Below are positions 11,585-21,900 of a stretch of DNA of 35,930 nt, in pieces; the first letter of the stretch is position 1, and every line of letters starts with the position of its first letter. The notes beneath the pieces were generated by a model that was not told the origin of the DNA, ran no database searches, and was given only the letters and a program-made list of their open reading frames with translations. The DNA comes from Acrasis kona (lineage: Eukaryota > Heterolobosea > Eutetramitea > Acrasida > Acrasidae), in NCBI GenBank assembly GCA_026419775.2, contig JAOPGA020001803.1, positions 1 to 35,930 on the forward strand, in the 5' to 3' direction. Position numbers and translations under genes: made by a program.

Positions 11585-12893
11585 TGTTGATTCTTTGTAA
11601 TGTGGCACCTATCATTAGACCTGACTTTTGATTTCTCATTCACACGTCAAAACGAACACAGACCCATACTACACACATAGATGATAGTTTAATGACCACC
11701 CAAGAAGCTATTATAATTTTCAATTAGAGTAAAAGAGACTGTAATCATTTTAGTTTCGTACGAATGACTTGACACTATGGCTAAGTTGTTGAGCTTTAGT
11801 AAAATCTGCCCTTGGATGGAATACAACAAGTAAGCAACATTTATGTAAAGACAATAACATTATTAGGTGAACTATGATTGTTGATGGAAGTACAAGAGTA
11901 TAAGATGAAGAAGGAGTATAAAATAAAGTAGATTTAATCAATCATACTTTTATCCTTTCAACTACATTTGTTTCATCAATTTTATATATTTAGCCACGAT
12001 CAACCAAAAGTGAACGTTGCAAAAGAAAAGAGAAAAGAAGAGGAGTGCCACCAGTTGAGCTTACCGGCAGAGCAAGGAAGTTGGATAGTACCAGCAGAAC
12101 AAGATCCAGGAACAAGAAGAGCAAGATCTATATACAAGAAGGAAGAGTAAGAGCAAGACAGGACCACAACAGCACATACAGACACAGAAATCAAGCAACA
12201 CTTTTAGTATCCTTCTCTCTTACGATCTGTTACCCTTTAGTCCAGAGTGCATTTGTTTCTAAAAACACAGGTGGTGGGGATGTTGGCCTGGGAACCGACA
12301 TGGGGACATTTGTGGGATAAGGGCAACTGTATGAGGGTTAGAAGGTGCAGTCGTAGGTGGATGGGAGATACGAAGAGTATTGATGTGACATGTTGTGATG
12401 GCCCAAGAGAGAAGGGAGAGGAGAATGTATAAGGAGTCGTAGGAGAGTGAAGAAGGAGAACAGAGAGGAGAGTAGAGTAAAGCGACAGTAAGCTTATTTT
12501 TTTTGATTGAATCCTTGGACCGTCCTTGGACCCTTCAACAGGTCCTTGGACAAGGTGTGTTGGCAAGGTGTGTTGACCCAACATCCTAGTCATTGTTTAT
12601 GGAGGATACGATTGTAAGAAGTATCTAAACCATGCTCTGTCACTCTTCGCACGAAGAGTACTCCGATACGAACATTGACGTTATAGAGTCTGATCAGCTC
12701 TAAGAACTGTTATGCTTACCTGTTCTTCCCTTGGTTAGGGTGATCCTGTATGGTTGCTCTTGTTGTGTTTGGCTCTGCTAGTGTTCGGCTGTACTCGCAC
12801 CATTGCAGACTTGCAAAAGGTAGTGGTGTAGAATGCAGATTAACCTTACATTGTCAGATGTCAAATGTGTGATTGATGGCAATTTGTGCTTAT
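11585..12893 (+). repeat. 1.3-kb non-coding dispersed repeat, copy A
   Basis: Aligns in the same orientation with 27036-28270 over its whole length, with small indels. The left part (to about 12600) is moderately diverged, and the right part (12606-12890) is almost identical. It contains a purine-rich tract (about 12400-12480), repeated TCCTTGGAC motifs (about 12508-12555) and a hairpin-bearing block (12606-12733). No open frame is conserved between the copies, so it is not a protein gene. It could be a non-autonomous mobile element or a long LTR; clear terminal repeats were not seen. Confidence 0.8.
12606..12733 (+). other. 128-bp invariant block with perfect hairpin (copy A)
   Basis: All 128 bases are identical to 27983-28110, whereas flanking repeat sequence differs. 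It contains a perfect dyad at 12642-12659 (ACTCTTCG, 2-base centre, CGAAGAGT) and a weaker one, AGAG...CTCT, around TGATCA. It could be an RNA gene, a regulatory core or just the youngest part of the repeat. No tRNA, 5S or snRNA hallmark was found. Confidence 0.5.
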
Positions 12894-13389
12894 GGATTAA
12901 TTGTACTTAGTGCATAATAATTCGAAGCAATATTGTACTCCAAGATATTAATGTGTTTTGAACGATCGTGAGCGAGAAAAGTGTTGCTACGGAGATTTGA
13001 TTCAGTGTAGTCAGCAATAGTGTTCGGTTTTGCGTTGTGTAGTGGTGATATAAAAGTGTGATCATGTGGAGGGAAATGCAATCAACTTGGTTTTAATGGT
13101 TGATCCCTGACTGACCCATCATCCAACCGAAAACAAAGAGAACGACACCAAAGGAAATGTCGACATGAACAAAGGACTGGCTAAAACTTGAAGACAACTT
13201 TTAATAAAAAATACTATTATACACAATTTGATTGGTAAATGCACGCCACATTTACGTTGATTTTTAAATTAGTTAAACAAGCAAGTCTCTTTCCTAATAT
13301 TTCTTTAAGACAGAATTTATTGTACAGTTTGTGAGTTGAAAGTTCCTTGGTGTAATAGCAGTAGAATTGGGTGGAGTATGGTCTTGAAG

Positions 13390-13700
13390 GTGATCTTGTA
13401 TTGTCAAGTGGGTGGGTACAGTGATCATTGGTGATCAATCTGTGATGACCAAGTGGTATAATAATTAGTGGTCATGGGGTGAAACAAGAGGAGATTACAA
13501 CCACGTGAAGGTGGAGATTTTTAGGGTGTGCGTTGAATGTCAATTCTAAACTGTGCAGAGATTGACAATGTTGTGGGATACAAGCGATTGCGCCGTTGGC
13601 GTCAGGGGAAATTACAATCGTGAAGCATCATGTTGCTCGATTGCGCCGATATAAGAGCGCATATTCTTGACATTATGCTGGTTATTAGCTCCATGGGTGT
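13390..13700 (-). repeat. dispersed repeat family, copy 3 (inverted)
   Basis: The reverse complement matches 4400-4650 and, less well, 3840-4130, with blocks in the same order. Together with the 32-bp pair at 2265/13981, it makes loosely inverted flanks around the segment that carries TMEM181, SMARCC, bestrophin-like and C2 genes. Confidence 0.65.
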
Positions 13701-13980
13701 ATAGTATGATGTGAGACATAAGTTCACTGGCGTGGTGGTCATCCGTGTGGGTGTGACGTTGCTATTCATTGAGAACATGTGTGGACAGCATAATGACTGC
13801 AATTAAACATTTTTTAACAATCACAGTTCCAAATTATACATCTTGATTTTATAAAACATCATGTTGTTGGTGATGTAGTGCTCTTGTAAAATGGAATTGA
13901 TATGCTAGATGATGATAGTGATGTTGTCCCTCTTGGTGTTTTTCTGTGATGAATTATTCCACAATCCACATGACAATCCA

Positions 13981-14012
13981 TGATTCAAAAATCTCAATTT
14001 CCCAGACGAGGG
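13981..14012 (-). repeat. 32-bp repeat next to the DPCD start
   Basis: Exact reverse complement of 2265-2296. It ends 28 bp before the DPCD ATG, so a piece of dispersed repeat may be part of that gene's promoter or 5' UTR. Confidence 0.7.
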
Positions 14013-14040
14013 TGGTTGTTCTTACAAAGGGCGCAAATCA

Positions 14041-14714
14041 ATGACCAAGGAGGACTCTGCTGACAAAAAGTATCCATACACAAGCAGCATCGTCAAGGAT
14101 GGAAGGAAGAAGGTGCATACTACTTTTGAAGATCAGAGCGAAATGGTGGAGGAGTTTGATGTGAACAATAATAAACTATTGGTGCGAAAATGGAGGAGAC
14201 CAACAAAACTAGGTGGTGAAGGAGAATGGGAATTTGAAATTGGAGCAGAAGTAAAACCGTTCAATCCGATGAATGATTTGTTCGCCCCCTCTACAGACAA
14301 TGTAAGCATGCTTTTGCTTTTTGCGCTCAATTTCATAGCCTGTTGTCGTTAGAAGTGATACTTCAGATTCTTTCCAATGGCGTATAAGGAATTGTTTTTT
14401 TGATAAGAACGTATACCAGGTTACGGTGGATGTGGAGAATCAAAGCATTGTAATTCGCACTTCCAACAAAAAATACTACAAAGTAATACAAATACCAGAC
14501 ATGATTAGGCTCAAACAACAATTAATACCACAGTCTCTTCAATGGTCCCATTCTAACAACACGCTCATCATATCTGTAAGTTTCATTTTAATGGTGCATC
14601 TAAAACACAAAGTATCCTAAGCCTCCAGCACTCGTCCAACAAGAAAGAGTAAAAGAACATCAACTAAGACAATTAAACTCAAAAGAAGGAGACGTTCAAT
14701 GTCCTCAACAATAA
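14041..14714 (+). CDS. DPCD: DPCD homologue (cilium-associated protein), two introns
   Basis: Exons 14041-14301, 14339-14575 and 14613-14714, with two introns of 37 bp, both in phase 0, give 199 residues, close to the ~203 of human DPCD. Diagnostic stretches are KDGRKKVHTTF, LLVRKWR, the exon-2 start leading into DTSDSFQWRIRN, VIRTSNKKYYK and TLIISYPKP across the second junction. DPCD is a conserved protein linked to motile cilia and to the R2TP/RUVBL assembly machinery; it has no catalytic motif. Without splicing, the frame would stop at 14352 and lose the most conserved part. The TAA stop sits 1 bp from the stop codon of the convergent J-protein gene. Confidence 0.92.
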
Positions 14715-14715
14715 T

Positions 14716-15426
14716 TTATTTCTTCGTTTTTCTGTCTTTCGTCCTACTCGATGCTTGTGTCTCCTTGGCTGCTCTAATCATCTTTTCCGGCGGTTTAACT
14801 CCATGCTTGTCATGGAATGCTCTTGCCTCTGGATTTGTTAGCACAGAATAAGCCTCCGAAATCAATGACATCTTCTTTGTGCACTCTTCTCCACAATTGG
14901 GGTTGCGATCAGGATGCCACGTGATGACCGCCCTCCTGTGAGCTCTACGAATGTCAGGTGTGGTGGCGTCATTAGTAATGTTGAGAACATTGTAGTAATT
15001 GATCTCCTCCAAATTATATAAGCTTTGCAAGCCGAATGTGTTTTCGTCTAATTTCAAATACGCAACGCCCAATAACATCATCAATATGGATCCCATGATG
15101 AACCATCCGAACTCAATGTTAAAATACTTGTTGCTATAATAGTAGCAGCAACAGAATACCTTGAAGCAAACTCCGTGCTCTTTATTCTTTGATTTTCCTC
15201 TTCGTGATGCTGCAGTGGTCTTCTTTTTAAAACCAGTGTGGTGCATTACTGCATCGCTTTCATCAATTTGCTCTTTTGGGTTGAACACTTGATTGATCGC
15301 TCTCACATCGTCAGGTATTAGTGAACGTTGTGTTTCATATACCATCAGTGGATTTATGATAGTTGCATGATATTGGTTTGTGGACACCTCCGCTTCTTCT
15401 TTATCGACGAGCCTCTTGGGTGGCAT
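14716..15426 (-). CDS. membrane-anchored J-domain co-chaperone
   Basis: 236 residues, intronless, ATG at 15426. An N-terminal hydrophilic region (1-85) is followed by a Cys/Tyr-rich stretch (CFKVFCCCYYY), one transmembrane helix (about 105-123) and a J domain (about 143-208) starting NYYNVLNI, with HPD at about 171-173, then a Lys-rich tail. There is no Gly/Phe region or zinc finger, so it is a type III (DNAJC) J protein, likely recruiting Hsp70 to a membrane such as the ER; orientation is not determinable. The TAA stop overlaps AATAAA (AAA TAA ATT). It lies downstream of the dehydrogenase gene on the same strand (94-bp gap) and abuts DPCD tail to tail. Confidence 0.85.
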   Translation of the reverse strand: MPPKRLVDKEEAEVSTNQYHATIINPLMVYETQRSLIPDDVRAINQVFNPKEQIDESDAVMHHTGFKKKTTAASRRGKSKNKEHGVCFKVFCCCYYYSNKYFNIEFGWFIMGSILMMLLGVAYLKLDENTFGLQSLYNLEEINYYNVLNITNDATTPDIRRAHRRAVITWHPDRNPNCGEECTKKMSLISEAYSVLTNPEARAFHDKHGVKPPEKMIRAAKETQASSRTKDRKTKK

Positions 15427-15520
15427 GTTTTAAAACAAGTTGAGTCAACTTGAAGGAAGCCTTCGTGTCCTTGTGGTGATGATACAAAAATAAACACTAC
15501 ACCATTCAATATATATGTAT

Positions 15521-16615
15521 TTATTCTAAAAATTTATGTATTTGATCTAAACTCCAATCCCATAACTTCTCTGCGTCATATTTATTATAAGTTAATGTGA
15601 GAGATTTCTTGGGCATGCAGTGGTCAAAGTATTTACCCGAAACATCTTCTACTTCAGGAGATAGGCACAAGTACACGATGGTGACGCTTCCCTCAAACGC
15701 ATTCATGGCAACAAATCGAAGCACGTGTTCCATCGCAAGATTGAATGGGAACCAGACGTTTTGAGTAATGTTGGTTACAATGATGCCCGGATGTAATGTG
15801 TTCACAGTGATTTTGTCCTGATATTTTGTACGGTTGGCTTGTAAGTATCTGTGTAGTTCGTATGTGAACATGATGATGCAGCACTTTGATTGAGAATAAC
15901 CTAGGAAGGGATTGTAGCTCCTATCTGAATTAATGTCATCCCAGTTGATAAAACCACCACGGTGAGCTTCGCTTGATACCATGATGATGCGAGATGGACC
16001 ATTATTTTTTAGTGTGTCCAAAAGTAACTTTACAAGAAGAACGTGTGCCAGATAATTGGAGCCGAGTTGAGATTCATATCCTTCCTTTGTTCTTGATAGT
16101 GGAGGCACCATGACACCCGCGTTACAAACTAGTATATTAACTGGTATTTTTTCACTAATGATTTGTCCTGCGAATTTCTTTACGCTTTCAAGGGATGATA
16201 AATCACAATGCATGTATCTAACGTCGACACGATTTCTTGATTGTCTTTGAATGATTGCAACTGCTTCCTCTCCTCTCTGTTTGTTCCTACATGCTGCGAT
16301 AATGTTATAGCCAGCGTTGGCCAAGTTCTTTGCCGTTTCCAAGCCTATACCAGAGTTTGCCCCAGTGATGATGACATATTTTTTACGCGCATCTTCAGAT
16401 TTTACTTTATTTTCCTTGAACTGCTTCATCGTTTTTTGAAGCAAAACAGATAAAGGTATCTGCGCATTTGTTCTCTTGTCAATATTCACAACGCCGAGGA
16501 GAGATTTGATTTTGAACGGTAAATCCAATTCAAGAAGGAGCAAGTACAGACCATGAAAGGCGAATAGAAAAAATCTAACCCAGCCAATAATAGATGACAC
16601 CAGTGAAGTGATCAT
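15521..16615 (-). CDS. short-chain dehydrogenase/reductase, retinol-dehydrogenase type
   Basis: 364 residues, no intron, ATG at 16615. An N-terminal hydrophobic helix (about 8-30) suggests membrane attachment. The Rossmann motif TGANSGIG is at 84-91, CNAG at 164-167, the catalytic serine in MVSSEAHRGG (about 212-221) and YSQSK (240-244) supplies Tyr and Lys. A following HPG (TLHPGIIVTNI) is typical of RDH11-14/WWOX-like enzymes. It is expected to use NADP(H) to oxidise or reduce a lipid alcohol or carbonyl; the substrate is unknown. The TAA stop lies inside AATAAA. It is divergent from the golgin gene with 76 bp between starts. Confidence 0.88.
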   Translation of the reverse strand: MITSLVSSIIGWVRFFLFAFHGLYLLLLELDLPFKIKSLLGVVNIDKRTNAQIPLSVLLQKTMKQFKENKVKSEDARKKYVIITGANSGIGLETAKNLANAGYNIIAACRNKQRGEEAVAIIQRQSRNRVDVRYMHCDLSSLESVKKFAGQIISEKIPVNILVCNAGVMVPPLSRTKEGYESQLGSNYLAHVLLVKLLLDTLKNNGPSRIIMVSSEAHRGGFINWDDINSDRSYNPFLGYSQSKCCIIMFTYELHRYLQANRTKYQDKITVNTLHPGIIVTNITQNVWFPFNLAMEHVLRFVAMNAFEGSVTIVYLCLSPEVEDVSGKYFDHCMPKKSLTLTYNKYDAEKLWDWSLDQIHKFLE

Positions 16616-16691
16616 CTTTATTTGTCACAAAGTTGTCTCAACTTGATACTCATTGCATTTTGTAAAATAAACATCATCCTATCAGAATACC

Positions 16692-18836
16692 ATGTCAGAC
16701 ACACCCGTGCTCAAGAAGCAAGGGAAAAAGAAAAGGAAAAAATCAACAAACGATGTAGCATCGGAAACTACCGTGGTGGAATCTGAAGAACCAAACAAAG
16801 ATGAGATCAAAACAAAAGTCGAGGGCGGTCCGGATGTTCCCGTGCAGGATGAAAAACAGCCAGATAATGTACAGATTAACGATCACGTAACAACTAATGC
16901 AGAACCAACGCCAGAGCAAAAGCCTGTTGCTGTTGCAGAACAAGTAGCGGAGGAAGTTGAGAATACAAAAAATGAAATCATACCATCAAGTCAGGGCGAT
17001 GATAAGAATGACGCCACGGTCGAAGCAGAATCAGTCAAAGACAAAGACAACACAAATCATGTACAGAAACAAACCATAGAACCTCATTTACAAACCCTAT
17101 TCAGCAACTTTGTTTTGGAGATGGATGCCATGACCAAGAAGAGGGAAGATGCACTCAACGACCGCATGGGAAAACTGTCGGGAAGCCTCTCTAACATCAC
17201 CAACACCATGCAAGTAATGGAGAAGAAGAAGAATGAACGCGAAAAGGAACTGCTCGATAAGATCAAACTACTCGAATCCAAACAACCAACACCACCAGTC
17301 GAACACGCTGGCGCAGAACAAGATTTACAAGCTCTGCTACAACAAGAAAAAAAGATCGTGCAGGACAAGGATTTGGAAATTGATTCGCTCAAGAAGAAGA
17401 TGGACGACTGGAAAGTAAAAGTCAAACAAATCACGACCAAGGATCTACAGACCATACAACAATTAAAAAAACAATTAAAGGACAAGGAAGATCAAGTGGC
17501 CGCGCTAGAGACACAAGCCGCCCAACAACCAGCTGCTGCACCCGTAGAGGCGCCTCTGTCCCAACCAATAACAGTGCTGTATCATATTGATGCGATCGAA
17601 TCGATCGTGTTGCGCGATCAAGATGGATCTCATCGTCTCATGACCATAGAATCCTTCAACCGGTCGTTACCCACCGAACAACAACCATTCGCACTGCCAG
17701 ATCCATTATCCAACATGAGCGCAGAGTTGGAGAATGTAAAGACCGAACTCAACAACAACAAGGAAGAATTGAGAACGTACAAGGCCAGAGCACACGCAGC
17801 GCTCAAGAAGAAGGGAGAATCAGAAACAAGAATCAAACAAGAATGCGAGGTCAAAATATCGCAACACCAAGAGGAATTGACTCGCACGAAGGACGAACTA
17901 TCGGACGTGCTGGTCAGGGAATCACAACTACAACAACAAGTACAAGAGCTGGTGGATGTGCAGGACGAGAATGTAAAAATGATTCAAGAATTGGACGCGT
18001 TACAACAACAAGTACAAACATTGACCGAATCATTAACATTTAGTCGAGAATCATCATCGCGCGTACAATCAGAATACGAACAATTCAAGCAGCAACAATT
18101 GATACAACAACAAGAAACAAGCAACAATCACGACACCATCGTGCATCAATTAAATGCTCAAAATCAAAAAGAGATTCAAGTGCACAGGGATCGCACCAGA
18201 AGAATGATGGACGAGAAGGAGAGGGAGATTGCGAAATTACAATTAAAGATTACGGCCATGAAGAAGGATCACATGGCAGAGTTGGAACAAGTCAAATTGG
18301 AGCACGACAGCAACATTCAACAGGTCATGTTGGTAACATCACCACCACCACCACCACAATTACCTCCTCCACCACCGCAACCATCTCCACCGCCACAGCC
18401 ACAACCACCATCGCCATCTTCACAAGATGAATCAACGCAAGAGATGAGCATGTTGATGCAATTGGCACAAGAACAAGCATCTCGTGATCATGAGCTGATG
18501 CACTACAAGAAGAATATTGCGCAGCTCAAGGCACAACTGCAGGACAGTCAAGGTGCTGCCGCCGCGTTACAACAATCACAAGAGCAACTCAAGGCACAAA
18601 TCAAGCACTTGGAGAATTTATCACAACACAATGGCGGACCCAACATGGAGTACCTGAAGAACGTGTTGATTAAATTCTTGAACACCAAGGATGTGATTGC
18701 CAAGGATAAATTATTCAAAGTGGTCAGCACCATGTTGGATCTCACCAGTAAGGAACAGGAGGTGATTAGGCAGCAGTGGCAGAATAATGATAATGCTGGA
18801 TTGTTCTCGAGCATCTTTAGCAGCAAACCATCATGA
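16692..18836 (+). CDS. golgin: coiled-coil protein with C-terminal GRIP domain
   Basis: 714 residues in a single exon. A Lys-rich start (KKQGKKKRKK) is followed by an acidic, disordered region to about 125 and long heptad coiled coils (about 130-545 and 590-645), interrupted by a proline-rich linker (about 550-577). The last ~65 residues contain MEYLKNVLIKFL...KLFKVVSTMLDLTSKE, a GRIP domain with the conserved tyrosine that contacts Arl1. GRIP golgins are recruited by Arl1 GTPase to the trans-Golgi and tether vesicles. The stop is TGA, followed at once by TAAATAAA. MROH1 starts 67 bp downstream on the same strand. Confidence 0.87.
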   Translation: MSDTPVLKKQGKKKRKKSTNDVASETTVVESEEPNKDEIKTKVEGGPDVPVQDEKQPDNVQINDHVTTNAEPTPEQKPVAVAEQVAEEVENTKNEIIPSSQGDDKNDATVEAESVKDKDNTNHVQKQTIEPHLQTLFSNFVLEMDAMTKKREDALNDRMGKLSGSLSNITNTMQVMEKKKNEREKELLDKIKLLESKQPTPPVEHAGAEQDLQALLQQEKKIVQDKDLEIDSLKKKMDDWKVKVKQITTKDLQTIQQLKKQLKDKEDQVAALETQAAQQPAAAPVEAPLSQPITVLYHIDAIESIVLRDQDGSHRLMTIESFNRSLPTEQQPFALPDPLSNMSAELENVKTELNNNKEELRTYKARAHAALKKKGESETRIKQECEVKISQHQEELTRTKDELSDVLVRESQLQQQVQELVDVQDENVKMIQELDALQQQVQTLTESLTFSRESSSRVQSEYEQFKQQQLIQQQETSNNHDTIVHQLNAQNQKEIQVHRDRTRRMMDEKEREIAKLQLKITAMKKDHMAELEQVKLEHDSNIQQVMLVTSPPPPPQLPPPPPQPSPPPQPQPPSPSSQDESTQEMSMLMQLAQEQASRDHELMHYKKNIAQLKAQLQDSQGAAAALQQSQEQLKAQIKHLENLSQHNGGPNMEYLKNVLIKFLNTKDVIAKDKLFKVVSTMLDLTSKEQEVIRQQWQNNDNAGLFSSIFSSKPS

Positions 18837-18903
18837 TAAATAAAAATTTGATTTTAAAAATATTGTAATCCATAGTTGGCTGACAAGTCATATATATATC
18901 AGC

Positions 18904-21900
18904 ATGAGCTTCTTTGGGTTTGGCAAAAAGGCCAACGAAGATGTTGGTAGCGTGGACACTTCAAAGTTAACCAGTCCTGTTTATGACACTGGTAGAAATG
19001 TAGATGGTTGGTTACTCCCGAACGAATTGGTGACGCTAATACATGTTAGATATCGTAAAGGGATTGATCAATGCCATCAACGATGATCAACCAACAGTCA
19101 AAACGCTTATACATGAATCCCTGTGTCGAATTGGTGACAAGGAGCCACTACTGGTTTTGAGCAAGGGATTGAACTTTTTAAATACCGCTTCAAGAGGGCA
19201 GAAAAATCACAGAGTGTTGGTCATGAATGTTTTGACTGACATTATCAACTCGAAGGTCACTTTGAAGATACCAGAAGACCTGGCACAAGTAACTAGATTG
19301 TTTTTGACTGATTTTTACATTGAAAGGCACTCGCCGTCATGTCCACTCTGGAAATTGTTGCAGAGAAGAGCATCGACTCTGACTGGCAGGACTCTGCGTG
19401 CAAACTATTAATATCCATGGCCAGAGTGGTTCCAGACACAGTGGCACGTAATCTAATCGATCGTTTCCCTGCCAATCAAATTCCACATTATTTTGTAGTC
19501 AAGGCGTTGGCTGATTTTGCACATTTATATCGTGAGTCCACGCTTCATCATTGTCTAACGTTTTGCAGCCGAATTATTCCTGCCTCACTTGAAAGAGATC
19601 TTAACGAGAGCACTACCGATCCTAGCACTCATCAAACAGGACAACATTCGTTGGGTGTTTTGTGCAGGATTAGGCAGGTGGGCGGAGGCAGTGGTCAGAG
19701 TGGCAAAGAGCGACGACAAGGTTACATTAAGCGAGTACAGCGGCAGCATGCACGCTGCGCTCAAGTGGTGCCTGAACGAAAATCTCCCACTGCGCAATCA
19801 AAAAATACGCTTGGTCGCCGCAGAGGCCATAGGTCACCTGTCGCATTTGATCGAGACCGAGCACCTGACCGCACTGCTCAAAAAGATCATCGTGGAGATG
19901 TTGGCCCTCATGAAGAAGGAGATGAAGGAGGATCAACTGCCGGTATCGATCGGCTATCAAAACGTGATCGCATCGGCCATCAAAAAGAACCCACAATCGT
20001 TGGTGGAATTCATGGATGGACCTAATGGATTATTGGTCAGCACCCATCAATTCCTCGCCAACGCCATACGCATGGAACCAACCTACAACAAATCGGAACA
20101 AAATCAACTGCAGCTCAACATTGTGTTCGAACAGCTCACCAAGGAATTCACCGATCAAGTGGTCACCTTCTTACAAAAGAGCATCGAATCGAAAGAAGCC
20201 GTTCGATTGGCCACGCTGCGCGCACTTCGACACATGATCAACAACAATGCGAGCCAACTGCACTCCTACAAGGATCTAATCGTGAGCGCGCTGCGATTGG
20301 TGACCAACGAAAATGATCTGGATCTCATCTACTTGATTCGTGACATGGGAAAGCAGGGCTATCTACAGGCCATATCGGGAGAAGATTTGGTGAGCCACGT
20401 GATCAAGGGATCATCGTCGCACCTGGAACCACTACGCAACGAATGCGACGGCACCATGATCACGTTCAGCACCGAATACGGCGATCGCATGGACCCGGTG
20501 CTGTGGCCCTATCTGCTCACCACCATCGTTCCTGGCGATCTCACCAACGCAGTGCCCATCGTGTGCAAGGCGCTATCGGACATTGCCAAGAGGAAGAAGA
20601 ACGATGATGATTTCATCATTGACTTTGATCGTGCGGTCAATTTGCCCAAACCCAACGCAGTGTTCGCCAGGTTGTTGATCCTGTTGACCGCTCCACACGA
20701 TCGCAACTCTCCAGGCGTCAATATCCTGCGCGCGCTGTACTGCTTGTCGCCCAACATTCACCCTGATCTAGTGGAGACGTGGAGCAAGAGATTACCTGCC
20801 ATGAAGCGTTACTTGGACGAGAACAGCGAGAGCGAAGGCACCAAGCCATCGCCCAGCTTTAATCAAGACCAATGGGAGAATTTATTGTTGAACTTTGTGA
20901 GGGACAGCATCGATGCGGTCAACGATGACGAATATACGGTATCGCTCGGCGATGCGCTCATAGCACAGTGCAGTCTGTACCCATTCAACAAGGCGCTCAA
21001 GAGAGCACTGCTCAGCACTGCAGGTCTCATCGTACAAAAGACGCAATTGAAGGATTTCGTGCACCGCGCCATTCACAGCATATTCGATCAGTGCGATCAT
21101 GGCAGCGAAGAGGAGCGATCTGGATGTGCGAGAGGATTGGGCCAGGCCAGCGCCAGTCACACCGACATTGTGCTGAGCAAGCTATCGCAGGTGGTCAAGG
21201 CGCCGCCGCCAAAGAAGAACTTTTTCGGCGTCAGCACGCCCACCGGCACGGGTCCCACCTACGACAACAAGGCGAAGGCCACTGCATGTTTGGCCTATGG
21301 ATACGTGAGCATGTTGACGCCGTCGTCGTTGATGGTATCGCGCGTGGAAGTGCACGTGATCAATTCGCTGTTGCCATTGTTGAACGGCACCAAGGACTTT
21401 GAGGTGAGGGAGAATGCGCTGCGTGCCGTCGATTTGATTGGAAAGGCGTGCAGCAGCGATCGAGTGGGCGATGAATTCGTGCTCAAATCGAGACAAGAAG
21501 TGTGCAAGGCAGTAGTGACGGTGATCAACACTGCCAACGACAGAGTGGACAAGAGAGTGGAATCACCTGGTGGTCCAGGCGCCGCAGCTTATGGCAATCC
21601 GCTGCGTACGCTTGGATTGGAGGCACTCAGCACGTTGATTCAATTGCCACCAAAAGTGGAATCACAGGTGCAGAATACCATACTGGATTGCCTGTTGCCA
21701 CTGTACAAGAGTGCAACGGAGGATCAAATCATGGTGCACGTGGACGAGGTGATGAACGATTTGTTGTCGTGTCATGCCGATCAGAGTGGACTGGATGCAT
21801 TGATGACGGCATTGGAGGCACCATCGCGCAGCGATCATGTTTTGGAGAGGACGCGCGCTGCCAAGAGCATCTTGTTGTTATTGAAGAGCTATGCTAGATT

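Noticed and set aside
11968-12432. Open frames of 60-118 residues inside repeat copy A
   Set aside because: The corresponding frames are broken in copy B, so they are not conserved coding sequence.
12606-12733. tRNA, 5S or spliceosomal RNA gene in the invariant block
   Set aside because: No A/B boxes, no Sm site and no known conserved sequence; kept only as an unexplained conserved block.
19339-20025. 228-residue plus-strand frame overlapping MROH1
   Set aside because: Its first ~64 residues are MROH1 exon 3; after the intron at 19532 the frame runs into out-of-frame, Arg-rich shadow sequence.
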